64,000 bases of DNA, from contig CAILKP010000053.1 in NCBI GenBank assembly GCA_903834785.1, positions 1-64,000 of the forward strand. The letters run 5' to 3'. Under the pieces are notes generated by a model. It was not told where the DNA came from. It was given only the letters and a program-made list of their open reading frames with translations, and ran no database searches. This document shows, piece by piece, positions 16,664 to 24,844 of the stretch (positions within the stretch are counted from its first letter, which is position 1; each line of letters opens with the position of its first letter). The DNA comes from an uncultured bacterium. Lineage in GTDB: Bacteria; Planctomycetota; Phycisphaerae; Phycisphaerales; UBA1924. Position numbers and translations under genes: made by a program.

Positions 16664-17983
16664 ATGAAATCTGCATCACACGTGGTGTCGCGGTGGTTGT
16701 CCTTTGGTGCTGGTCGCAAAGCGGGCGTTGCGGCGCTTTCGCTGGTCGCGGTGGCGGGGCTCGGTGGGGTTGGCGTCAGCGCCGCTCGCGGGACGATGGC
16801 GGCGGGGATGAATGGCGCGATGGCCGCGGGTGCGGTGCGCGGGGCGGAGCCGGGGAACATTGTGGAGGTGGCCGGCGGCGCGGGGAGTTTTAAGACGCTG
16901 CTTGCGGCGGCGACTGCCGCGGACTTGGTGGGGGCGCTGAGCGGGCCCGGGCCGCTGACGGTGTTTGCGCCGAGCGATGAGGCGTTTGCCAAGCTGGGCA
17001 AGCACGCGATTGCGGACCTGCTGAAGCCGGAGAACAAGGAGAAGCTGCGGACGGTGCTGCTGTATCACGTCGTGCCGGGCAAGGTCAGTGCGCAGCAGGC
17101 ATTCGGCCTGACCGGTGCTGACACGGCCAGCGGGCAGCGGCTGGAGATCTCACGCAAGGACGGGCAGCTGAAGGTTGACAAGTCCAGCGTGGTGGCGACG
17201 GACATTGCCGCGAGCAATGGGGTTATTCATGTGATCGACCGCGTGCTGATCCCCAGCGACCGGACGGTGGTGCAGACGGCGGTGGATGCGAACTTCAAGA
17301 CGCTGGTTGCGGCGGTGAAGGCGGCGGGGCTGGCTGAGGCGCTGAGTGGTGCGGGGCCGTTTACGGTGCTGGCACCGACGGATGAGGCCTTCGCCAAGCT
17401 GGGCAAGGAGACGCTTGGCCAACTGCTGCTGCCGGAGAACAAGGAGCAGCTCGCGACGATCCTGAAGCTGCACGTGATTCCCGGGCGCGTGTTCGCCGAT
17501 GCGGCGGCCAAGGGCGATTCGGCCAGGACGCTGGCCGGTGAGGCGGTGACGTTTGCACTCAAGGACGGCCGGCTGACGGTGGCGGGCGCGGACGTCGTCA
17601 AGACGGACATTGATGCGAGCAACGGCGTGGTGCACGTGATTGACACGGTGCTGCTGCCCAAGGAAGTGAGGCTGAAGTCGGCACCGGCGAGCGGTGCGAG
17701 CATGCCGGTGGCGATGAGCGAGACCTCACCGGCGATGCTGGTGGAGGTGGCCATCAGCCGCGGGGTGCCGGTTTTTAATCGCGGCGAGTACGAGGGGTGC
17801 GCGGCGATTTATGAAGTGGCGACGCGCGGGCTGCTGGGGATGAACAGCGTGAGCCAGGCGACCAAGGCGCGGCTGCGGACGGCGCTGGGCGAGGCGGATG
17901 CGATCAAGGATCAGGCGGAGAAGGCCTGGGCGCTGCGTCGGGGGCTGGATGCCGCGGCGGCGATGATGGGCGGGGCGAACTGA
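16664..17983 (+). CDS. Exported protein with two fasciclin (FAS1) domains
   Basis: A 439-residue secreted protein starting at ATG 16664 (GAGG upstream). After the signal peptide come two FAS1 domains, at about residues 65-205 and 206-345. Each has the H1 motif ('LTVFAPSDEAFAKLG' / 'FTVLAPTDEAFAKLG'), the 'YHVVPGKV' / 'LHVIPGRV' segment and the 'ASNGVIHVID' / 'ASNGVVHVID' end. The near-identical repeats suggest internal duplication. FAS1 domains mediate adhesion to surfaces or matrix. The last ~90 residues form an extra helical region starting 'SPAMLVEVAISRGVPVFN' that was not recognised. A strong terminator follows. Confidence 0.9.
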   Translation: MKSASHVVSRWLSFGAGRKAGVAALSLVAVAGLGGVGVSAARGTMAAGMNGAMAAGAVRGAEPGNIVEVAGGAGSFKTLLAAATAADLVGALSGPGPLTVFAPSDEAFAKLGKHAIADLLKPENKEKLRTVLLYHVVPGKVSAQQAFGLTGADTASGQRLEISRKDGQLKVDKSSVVATDIAASNGVIHVIDRVLIPSDRTVVQTAVDANFKTLVAAVKAAGLAEALSGAGPFTVLAPTDEAFAKLGKETLGQLLLPENKEQLATILKLHVIPGRVFADAAAKGDSARTLAGEAVTFALKDGRLTVAGADVVKTDIDASNGVVHVIDTVLLPKEVRLKSAPASGASMPVAMSETSPAMLVEVAISRGVPVFNRGEYEGCAAIYEVATRGLLGMNSVSQATKARLRTALGEADAIKDQAEKAWALRRGLDAAAAMMGGAN

Positions 17984-18027
17984 GGCTGTGTGGACGGCAG
18001 GGGCGGGCGTCAGGGGAGCCAAGCAAA

Positions 18028-18068
18028 CGGGCCGGCGGCAAGTGTGCCGCCGGCCCGGGTTGTTTTTT
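18028..18068 (+). terminator. Rho-independent terminator after the fasciclin gene
   Basis: A 13-bp perfect stem (cgggccggcggca / tgccgccggcccg, four-base loop agtg) is followed by ggttgtttttt. It ends the + strand transcript between convergent genes. Confidence 0.85.
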
Positions 18069-18092
18069 GGGGGATGGATGGGCGTGGCAGGA

Positions 18093-18998
18093 TCAGGCGA
18101 CGACGGCGCGGATTTCATCGGCCAGGGAGCGGGCGGCGGCGGTGACGGCGGCGGTCCAGTCGGCGGCATCGGGCGGGAAGGCGTAGATGATGGAGCGGCT
18201 GGCGGTGACCAGGACGCCGGCGGTGCCGGGGCGAGAGGGAGTGCGAGCGGTGCGGAGCATGGCGCGGATGTCGGCGGCGGTGCCGCCTTGTGCGCCGTAG
18301 CCGGGGATGAGCATGAAGGAGGCGGGCATGCGGGCGCGGAGGGCGGCGGCATCGGAGGCCTTGGTGGCACCGACGACGGCGCCGACGTTGCAGAGGCCGT
18401 CGGTGCCCAGGCGTTCGCGGCCGAGGGCGGCGACGGCATCGGCCATCATCTCGGCGACGGTGCGGCCATCGGCGAGCTGCTGGCTCTGGAAGGCATCGGA
18501 CCTGGGGTTGCTGGTGCGGACGAGCACGAAGATGCCGCGGGAGGAGTTGGCGTTGGTGCCGGTGAGGTAGGGCTCGAGGGTGTCGGGGCCGAGGTAGGGG
18601 CTGACGGTGAGCCAGTCGGCGTGGCAGCGGGAGAAGGCGGCGGCGGCGTAATGCTCGGCGGAGATGCCGATGTCGCCGCGTTTGGCATCGAGCACGACGA
18701 TGAGGCCCAGGTCGCGGGCTGCGGCGATGCAGGACTCCAGCGCGGCGACGCCGGGTGCGCCGTAGCGCTCGTAGCAGGCGGATTGGAACTTGACCGCGGG
18801 GGCGAGCGGGGCGGCGCCGGCAGTCGGGACGAGGGCGCGGAGGATGCCCAAGGAGAACTCGCGGATGGCCTCGACGGGCTCGAGATGGGCGGCGGTGACG
18901 CGCGCGGGGAGTTTCTCGAACACGGGGTCGAGCCCGACGCAGACGGGTGAACCGGAACGGTCGATGGCGGCTGCGAGGCGGTCGGCGGCGTGGAGCAT
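18093..18998 (-). CDS. pyrF: Orotidine 5'-phosphate decarboxylase
   Basis: PyrF decarboxylates OMP to UMP, the last step of de novo pyrimidine synthesis. The 301-residue protein is of the longer subfamily. It has 'CVGLDPVFEKLP' at the N-terminus, 'AVKFQSACYERYG', the catalytic 'VVLDAKRGDIG' (Lys and Asp of the charged network), 'TVSPYLGPDTLEPYL', and the phosphate-binding 'LVTASRSIIYAFP'. It is monocistronic here, convergent with the fasciclin gene and divergent from the glycosyltransferase. Confidence 0.95.
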   Translation of the reverse strand: MLHAADRLAAAIDRSGSPVCVGLDPVFEKLPARVTAAHLEPVEAIREFSLGILRALVPTAGAAPLAPAVKFQSACYERYGAPGVAALESCIAAARDLGLIVVLDAKRGDIGISAEHYAAAAFSRCHADWLTVSPYLGPDTLEPYLTGTNANSSRGIFVLVRTSNPRSDAFQSQQLADGRTVAEMMADAVAALGRERLGTDGLCNVGAVVGATKASDAAALRARMPASFMLIPGYGAQGGTAADIRAMLRTARTPSRPGTAGVLVTASRSIIYAFPPDAADWTAAVTAAARSLADEIRAVVA

Positions 18999-19108
18999 GG
19001 CCGAGCGTAGAACTGCGGAGCTGGTGCGGCGAGCGGGGTGGAGTGGGCCGGAGTTGGGCGTGCGGGTTGGGCCGGCTCGTGGTGGGGCGGCTGATACGCT
19101 CAGCGGCG

Positions 19109-20404
19109 ATGAATGTGCTGCTTGTCACACTTGGTTCCGGCGGCGATGTGTATCCGTTTGTTGCGGTGGCGCGGGAGCTGCAGCGGCGGGGGCACGGGGT
19201 GCGGCTGATGACCAACCCGAAGTTTGAGGCCACGGTGACTGGCGGCGGGGTGGAGTTTGTGCCGCTGGGCAAGCGTGAGGATTACGAGACGGCGATTGCG
19301 CACCCGGACCTGGTGCACCACCGGCGGAGCCCGCAGCATGTGCTTAAGCACCTGGTGTTTGAGCCGGCACGGGAGATGTATACCGCGGTGCGGCGGACGG
19401 CGCGGCAGATGGGGGCGGAGGCGGTGGTGCGGCATCACATCTGCTTTGCAGCGGGGTGGGCGGCGGAGCGGGAGCGGATGGCGGATGTGCCGTGCGTGCT
19501 GGCGCCGGTGTTCTGGCTGAACTGGCGGAGCCCGTCGGTGTTCGGGTCGATCCCGTTTGCGCTGCCCAGGCCGCTGGCACGGGTGCGGGTGGCGGTGTCA
19601 TCGCTGCTGGGGCGGGCGATCATCGACAAGCCGCTGAATGTGGTGCGCAGGGAGCTGGAGCTGCCGCCGCTGCGGGACCAGTTTGCGGGCAACTCGCGCG
19701 GGGGGACGCGGAACCTGGCGTTGTGGTCGCCGACGCTGCGGGGGGCGCTGGAGGGTGATCCGGCGCAGGGGGTGATCTGCGGTGCGGCGGTGTACGACGC
19801 GGGTGATGCGGGCGCGGGTGCCAGCGGGGGCGTGTTGCCGGAGGTGCTGGAGCGGTTTGTGGCTGCTGGGCCGCCGCCGGTGTGTTTTACGCTGGGGACA
19901 TCGGTGGCGCATCATGCGCCGGAGTTTTATCATCGGGCGGCGCACGCGGTAGGTGCGCTGAAGCTGCGGGCGATCTTTGTGACCGGGCCGGGGGATGCAT
20001 CGGCGGCTGATGAGATTGCCGCGGGGAGCGGGGGGCGGATTCTGCGGGCGGGGTTTGTGCCGTACTCGGCGCTGTTTCCGCGGTGTGCCGCGGCGGTGCA
20101 CCATGGCGGCATCGGGACGGTGCACGCGTGCCTGGCGGCGGGGATTCCGCAGCTGGTGGTGCCGTTTGCCAACGACGAGTTTGACAATGCGGCGCGGATA
20201 AGCCGGCTGGGCTGCGGCAGCGGGCTGCGGGCGACGAAGCTGAGTGACCGGGCGCTGGCGGCGCTGCTGGCGCTGGTGACCAGCAAGCGGATGCGGCAGC
20301 AGGCGGCGGATATTTGGCTGCGGGTGCGGCGGGAGAACGGGGCGAGGGCGGCGGCCGATGAGGTGGAGCGGGTGGCGGCGGGGCGGGAGGGGAGGGAGGG
20401 GTAA
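19109..20404 (+). CDS. GT1/UGT-like glycosyltransferase
   Basis: A 431-residue GT-B enzyme resembling the sterol/antibiotic glucosyltransferase group. The N-terminus is 'MNVLLVTLGSGGDVYPFVAV'. The C-terminal donor-binding domain has 'HHGGIGTVHACLAAGIPQLV', 'PFANDEFDNAARI' and 'FTLGTSVAHH'. ATG 19109 is chosen because the family motif starts there; the upstream open frame is antisense to pyrF. Acceptor unknown, perhaps a lipid. The C-terminus ends in a Gly/Arg-rich 'AAGREGREG' made by a G-rich repeat. Confidence 0.85.
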   Translation: MNVLLVTLGSGGDVYPFVAVARELQRRGHGVRLMTNPKFEATVTGGGVEFVPLGKREDYETAIAHPDLVHHRRSPQHVLKHLVFEPAREMYTAVRRTARQMGAEAVVRHHICFAAGWAAERERMADVPCVLAPVFWLNWRSPSVFGSIPFALPRPLARVRVAVSSLLGRAIIDKPLNVVRRELELPPLRDQFAGNSRGGTRNLALWSPTLRGALEGDPAQGVICGAAVYDAGDAGAGASGGVLPEVLERFVAAGPPPVCFTLGTSVAHHAPEFYHRAAHAVGALKLRAIFVTGPGDASAADEIAAGSGGRILRAGFVPYSALFPRCAAAVHHGGIGTVHACLAAGIPQLVVPFANDEFDNAARISRLGCGSGLRATKLSDRALAALLALVTSKRMRQQAADIWLRVRRENGARAAADEVERVAAGREGREG

Positions 20405-20459
20405 GGCCGGGCAGAGGGGGTGAAGTCGGGGGGCGAACGGGCCGATCTTTGCCAGTTTG

Positions 20460-20473
20460 GTAGCGTATGCTAC
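20460..20473 (+). promoter_or_regulatory. Inverted repeat upstream of the metal-transport operon
   Basis: gtagc-gtat-gctac is a 14-base dyad ending 7 bases before the ATG of the binding-protein gene. It could be an operator for a metal-responsive repressor such as the domain fused to the permease downstream, but the link is inference. Confidence 0.3.
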
Positions 20474-20480
20474 GGTAGCC

Positions 20481-21650
20481 ATGGCTACAAAACTCTCACG
20501 TGTGTCGGGTCTCGGTTCGCTGGCGGCGATTGCCGCGGCGGTGTGCGGCGTGTTGATGCTGGGCGGGTGCCCGAATGCGGAGCAGGGGGGCAAGCCGGGC
20601 GGCGGTGCTGGGGGCGCGGGCGGTGGAGGCGAGAAGCCGGCGGCAGCCAGCCGCACCATTGTGGCGACGACGGCGCAGATCGGTGACATTGTGCGGAACC
20701 TGACGGCCGGGGTGCCGGGGGTGGAGGTGAAGGTGCTGCTGGGCGAGGGTGTGGACCCGCACACGTACAAGCTGACGCGCTCGGACGCGGCGGTGCTGCA
20801 CGGGGGCGATCTGGTGTTCTTCTCCGGGTTGCACCTGGAGGGGAAGATGGGCGAGGTGATCACGGAACTGGGTGCGGCGGGCAAGCGGGTGGTGGAGGTG
20901 GGGGCGCAGCTGCCGCGGCAGCAGTTGCTGATGCCCGAAGGCTCGGCCGGGCAGCCGGACCCGCACTTTTGGATGGACCCGGAGCTGTTTACGTTTGCCA
21001 CGGGTGTGGTGAGCGGGGAGGTGTTCCGGCTGGTCTCGGGCAATACGGAGCAGACGGAGAAGGTGACGGGCAACGCGCGGGAGTTCAATGCGAAGCTGCG
21101 CGAGCTTGATGAGACGATCAAGTCGCAGATGGCGGCGATCCCTGAGGGCTCGCGGACGCTGATTACCTTGCACGATGCGTTTGGGTACTTCGGCCGGCGG
21201 TACGGGCTGAGCGTGCACGCGGTGCAGGGCATCAGCACGGAGAGCGAGGCGGGGATTGCGGATGTGCAGCGGCTGGTGGACCTGATTGTCAGCAAGAAGG
21301 TGCCGGCGGTGTTTGTTGAGTCGTCGGTGAGTGACCGGACGCTCAAGGCGGTGATTGAGCAGGCTGCGGGGCGCGGGCACACGGTGCGCATCGGCGGGCA
21401 GTTGTACAGCGACGCGATGGGCAAGCCGGGGACGGCGGAGGGAACGTACATCGGCATGCTGCGGCACAATGCGAAGGTGATTGCCGAGGGGCTGACGCCT
21501 GCGGGGGCGGCCGGTGCGCCGGCGGGGAAGAGCGAGCAGCCGGCTGGGAAGAATGGGCCTCCGGCGGGCAAGCCGGGGGCGTGGATGCTGCCGCGACCGG
21601 TGGAACTGCCGGTGCTGCAGCCGAGCGTGATGGCGGAGGCGGTGGCATGA
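20481..21650 (+). CDS. Metal ABC transporter substrate-binding lipoprotein (ZnuA/MntA/YtgA type)
   Basis: A 389-residue cluster 9 solute-binding protein that captures Mn, Zn or Fe outside the membrane. A lipobox 'LMLGGC' places the lipidated Cys near residue 31, followed by a Gly-rich tether. Metal-ligand regions are visible: His in '[13 protein letters not shown]', His in '[12 protein letters not shown]', and '[15 protein letters not shown]'. ATG 20481 is used. Its stop overlaps the start of the ATPase gene by 4 bases. Metal specificity cannot be told from sequence. Confidence 0.9.
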   Translation: MATKLSRVSGLGSLAAIAAAVCGVLMLGGCPNAEQGGKPGGGAGGAGGGGEKPAAASRTIVATTAQIGDIVRNLTAGVPGVEVKVLLGEGVDPHTYKLTRSDAAVLHGGDLVFFSGLHLEGKMGEVITELGAAGKRVVEVGAQLPRQQLLMPEGSAGQPDPHFWMDPELFTFATGVVSGEVFRLVSGNTEQTEKVTGNAREFNAKLRELDETIKSQMAAIPEGSRTLITLHDAFGYFGRRYGLSVHAVQGISTESEAGIADVQRLVDLIVSKKVPAVFVESSVSDRTLKAVIEQAAGRGHTVRIGGQLYSDAMGKPGTAEGTYIGMLRHNAKVIAEGLTPAGAAGAPAGKSEQPAGKNGPPAGKPGAWMLPRPVELPVLQPSVMAEAVA

Positions 21651-22495
21651 ACGTGCCAGACCCGAACTGCCCGCTGCTGGTGCGCGACTTGACGGTGAGC
21701 TACAACAAGCGGCCGGTGCTGTGGGATGTTGACTACGCGGCACCGGCGCCGACACCTGCAGTTGCCGCGGGAGGCAAGGCCGGGGAGCCGTCGCGCGGGA
21801 ACCTGATTGCGATTGTGGGGCCCAACGGTGCGGGCAAGAGCACGCTGCTGAAGGCCGCGCTGGGGCTGGTGCCGGTGACAATGGGCGACTGCCTGTTCTT
21901 CGGCCAGGCCATCGACCGGGTGCGCGACAGGATCGCGTATGTGCCGCAGCGGGAGAGTGTGGACTGGGACTTCCCGGTCTCGGCGCTGGATGTGGTGGCG
22001 ATGGGCGGGTACCGGGCACTGGGGTGGCTGCGGCCGGTGGACAAGGCCACGCGGGTGCGGGCGATGTCGTGCCTGGACCGGGTGAGGATTGCGGACCTGG
22101 CGGGGCGGCAGATCGGCCAGCTTTCCGGCGGGCAGCAGCAGCGGGTGTTCATCGCCCGGGCGCTGATGCAAGATGCGCCGCTGTACCTGATGGATGAGCC
22201 GTTTGCGGGTGTGGATGCGGCGACGGAGCGGGCGATCCTGACGTTGCTGCGGACGCTCCGCGACCGGGCGGCGACGGTGGTGTGCGTGCACCACGACCTG
22301 CACACGGTGGGCAACTACTTTGACCATGTGCTGCTGCTGAACAGCCGCGTGATTGCGGCGGGGCCTGTGGCGACGACGCTGACGGAGGCGAACCTGCAGA
22401 TTGCCTACGGCGGGCGGCTGACGCTGCTGGACCGCGCGGCTGATGCGCTGGCGGGGCGCGGGCTGGCCAGCGGCGCTGGGGAGGCGATTCGCTGA
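21647..22495 (+). CDS. Metal ABC transporter ATP-binding protein (YtgB/MntB-like)
   Basis: A 282-residue ABC ATPase energising the metal transporter. It has Walker A 'GPNGAGKST', Q-loop '[14 protein letters not shown]' (typical of the Mn/Zn/Fe family), signature 'LSGGQQQR', Walker B 'LYLMDEPF' and switch His in '[10 protein letters not shown]'. A Pro/Ala-rich insert of about 15 residues interrupts the region before Walker A. The start overlaps the preceding stop (ATGA), indicating translational coupling. Confidence 0.93.
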   Translation: MNVPDPNCPLLVRDLTVSYNKRPVLWDVDYAAPAPTPAVAAGGKAGEPSRGNLIAIVGPNGAGKSTLLKAALGLVPVTMGDCLFFGQAIDRVRDRIAYVPQRESVDWDFPVSALDVVAMGGYRALGWLRPVDKATRVRAMSCLDRVRIADLAGRQIGQLSGGQQQRVFIARALMQDAPLYLMDEPFAGVDAATERAILTLLRTLRDRAATVVCVHHDLHTVGNYFDHVLLLNSRVIAAGPVATTLTEANLQIAYGGRLTLLDRAADALAGRGLASGAGEAIR

Positions 22496-22499
22496 AGCG

Positions 22500-23807
22500 A
22501 TGAACGTGGCGATGCTCCAATTTGATGCGGCAGCGGCCAGTGCCGGCGGAGGCTGGCTGGCGGGGCTGTGGCCCAGCGTGCCGGCGGCGATGGTGCTGGG
22601 TGCGGCGTGCGGGGTGGTGGGCACGCTGGCGGTGCTGCGGCAGCGGGCGCTGATGGCCGACACGCTGGCGCATGCCGCGCTGCCGGGGGTGGCGGCGGCG
22701 TTTCTGATTGCCGCGGCGATGGGGATGGATGGGCGCTCGCTGCCGGTGCTGCTGGCGGGGGCGACGATCAGCGGGGTGCTGGGCATCGGGCTGGCGCATG
22801 TGCTGCAGCGGCACGGGAAGCTGCGGGATGATGCGGCGATGGCGGCGGTGCTGGGGGCGAGCTTTGGCCTGGGCACGGTGCTGCTGAGTGTGGTGCAGCG
22901 TTCACCGGCGGGTGGGCAGGCGGGGCTGGCGAGGTTCCTGTTCGGGCAGACGGCGGCGATCCGCAGTGATGATGCGGTGCTGATTGCCGGGGTGGCGGGA
23001 GCGTGCGTGCTGGTGGTGGCAGCGCTGTACAAGGAGCTGCGGCTGCTGTGCTTTGATGCGGCGTTCTGTGCGGCGATCGGCCGGAAGCCGGGGCTGCTGG
23101 ATGTGCTGCTGCTGACGATGCTGACGCTGGTGACGGTGGTGGGCCTGCAGGCGGTGGGGCTGGTGCTGATTGTGGCGATGCTGATCATCCCGTCGCTGAC
23201 GGCGCGGTTCCTGACTGACCGGCTGTGGCTGATGATGATCATCGCCGGGGTGGTGGGTGCGGTGTCGGCCGGTGTGGGCGGGGCGGCCTCGGCGCATATG
23301 GCGAAGCTGCCTGCGGGGCCGGCGATTGTCTCTGCTGCGGCGGTGTGCCTGGCGCTGGCGGCGGTGTTTGCGCCGGGCAAGGGTGTGGTCTCGCGCTGGG
23401 TGCGGCGGGTCAGGGCGACGCGGCAGACGATCTTTGAGCATGCGCTGCGGCGGTGCTATGAGGCGGCGGAGCACGGTCAGCCGCTGCCGCAGCGGCACAC
23501 ACGTGTGCTGGCGCGGCGCGGGCTGGTGCTGGATGCGGCTGGCGGTGAGGGGGTGCGGTTGACGCCAGAAGGGCTCGCGCTGGCCGAGCAGGTGATCACG
23601 CGGCACCGGTTGTGGGAGGCGTATCTGGTGACCTTTGGCAGCCAGGCGCCGGAGCATGCCGATGATCCGGCGGACCTGATTGAGCACCTGCGTGATCCGG
23701 TGCTGATTCGAGAGCTTGAAGCGGCGGTGCGGGAGCGCAGCGGCGGAGCGGTGCCGGCGGTGCCGCAGAGCCCGCATGCGCTGGACGCCGGGAGGGGCCG
23801 CGCATGA
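22500..23807 (+). CDS. Metal ABC permease fused to DtxR/MntR-like domain (YtgCR-like)
   Basis: Residues 1 to about 300 form a multi-helix ABC-3 family permease ('RQRALMADTLAHAALPGVA', 'VGLQAVGLVLIVAMLIIP'). From about residue 305 a soluble domain resembles DtxR/MntR metalloregulators: a compressed winged-helix part ('RHTRVLARRGLVL', 'VRLTPEGLALAEQV'), then the metal/dimerisation domain 'ITRHRLWEAYLV' and 'HADDPADLIEHL'. These keep the His/Glu positions that bind metal in DtxR. Chlamydial YtgC-YtgR has the same order, with the C-terminal repressor released by proteolysis. The start is ATG 22500, 5 bases after the ATPase gene; the stop overlaps the next start. Confidence 0.9.
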   Translation: MNVAMLQFDAAAASAGGGWLAGLWPSVPAAMVLGAACGVVGTLAVLRQRALMADTLAHAALPGVAAAFLIAAAMGMDGRSLPVLLAGATISGVLGIGLAHVLQRHGKLRDDAAMAAVLGASFGLGTVLLSVVQRSPAGGQAGLARFLFGQTAAIRSDDAVLIAGVAGACVLVVAALYKELRLLCFDAAFCAAIGRKPGLLDVLLLTMLTLVTVVGLQAVGLVLIVAMLIIPSLTARFLTDRLWLMMIIAGVVGAVSAGVGGAASAHMAKLPAGPAIVSAAAVCLALAAVFAPGKGVVSRWVRRVRATRQTIFEHALRRCYEAAEHGQPLPQRHTRVLARRGLVLDAAGGEGVRLTPEGLALAEQVITRHRLWEAYLVTFGSQAPEHADDPADLIEHLRDPVLIRELEAAVRERSGGAVPAVPQSPHALDAGRGRA

Positions 23808-24793
23808 GCCAGATGGAACTGTTCTGGACGCTTGATTTTCCTGCCGCGGCGTCGGCGGTGCTGGCCTCGGTGCTGTGCGCGGTGCTGGGGTGTTTCCTGC
23901 TGGTGCGGCGATCGGCGATGCTGGGTGATGCGATCAGTCATGCGATTCTGCCGGGCATCGTCGGGTCGTTTCTGCTGGTGGGCACGCGGAGCACGTGGGC
24001 GATGCTGGCCGGGGCGGCGGTGGCGGGGGTGGTGACCAGTTCGCTGGTGGACCTGTTGCACCGGCGGCTGAAGCTGGAGCGGTCGGCGGCGACGGGGGCG
24101 GTGTTCTGCACGATGTTCTCGCTGGGGGTGATCATGCTGGAGCAGGGGGCGCGGAATGTGGACCTGGATGCGGACTGCGTGCTGTACGGGCTGCTGGAGG
24201 GGATCAACTGGCCGGCGCTGGGCAAGGCGGCGGGTGGTGGGGCGGGGGCAGCTTCCGGCGTGGCGGAGGTGCTGGCCGGTGCGCCGCGGCAACTGGTGAC
24301 GCTGGCGGTGGCGCTGGTGGTGACAGTGCTGGTGCTGGCCTCGCTGTACAAGGTGATGCTGCTGGCGAGCTTTGATGCCGCGCTGGCCGATGCGCTGGGG
24401 TTCAGGTCGCGGGTGATTGACATGGTGTTTGCCGCGCTGGTGGCGGTGGCGGCGGTGGCGAGCTTTGAGGCGGTGGGGTCGATCCTGGTGGTGGCGATGC
24501 TGGTGTGCCCGGCGGCGACGGCGGCGCAGTGCAGCGACCGGTTTGGTGTGCGAATCTGGCTTGCGATGGTGTTCGCCGTGGTGGCGGCGGTGGGCGGGTA
24601 TGTGCTGGCGGTGCATCTGCCGCGGCTGTGGGGCTCGGGCGATTCGGTGCTGGCCTCGGGGATGATCGCGACGCTGTCGGGGCTGATGCTGTGTGCGGCG
24701 GTGGGGGTGCGTGTGGTGATGATGAAGCTGCGGCGCGCGGGCATGCGGGAGGCGGGAGTGCAGCACGAGGGGGTTGGCGGTGCAGGCGGCTGA
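23804..24793 (+). CDS. Metal ABC transporter second permease (YtgD-like)
   Basis: A 329-residue ABC-3 family permease with about eight or nine hydrophobic helices and the family segments 'RRSAMLGDAISHAILPGIVG' and 'SFEAVGSILVVAMLVCPAAT'. It would pair with the permease half of the previous gene to form the channel. Its ATG overlaps the upstream TGA, so the four genes form one coupled operon. The C-terminal 30 residues are a soluble basic tail. Confidence 0.92.
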   Translation: MSQMELFWTLDFPAAASAVLASVLCAVLGCFLLVRRSAMLGDAISHAILPGIVGSFLLVGTRSTWAMLAGAAVAGVVTSSLVDLLHRRLKLERSAATGAVFCTMFSLGVIMLEQGARNVDLDADCVLYGLLEGINWPALGKAAGGGAGAASGVAEVLAGAPRQLVTLAVALVVTVLVLASLYKVMLLASFDAALADALGFRSRVIDMVFAALVAVAAVASFEAVGSILVVAMLVCPAATAAQCSDRFGVRIWLAMVFAVVAAVGGYVLAVHLPRLWGSGDSVLASGMIATLSGLMLCAAVGVRVVMMKLRRAGMREAGVQHEGVGGAGG

Positions 24794-24844
24794 GTCGCCG
24801 GCATCGGGCGGCGGTGGGGGAGGTGGCGGGATACCTTCGACCAC

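Noticed and set aside
19598..23380. A 1,260-codon open frame on the minus strand opposite the glycosyltransferase and metal-transport genes
   Set aside because: It is antisense to well-supported genes; GC-rich third positions suppress stop codons on the opposite strand. Its product is low-complexity Ser/Pro/Arg/His-rich with no domain.
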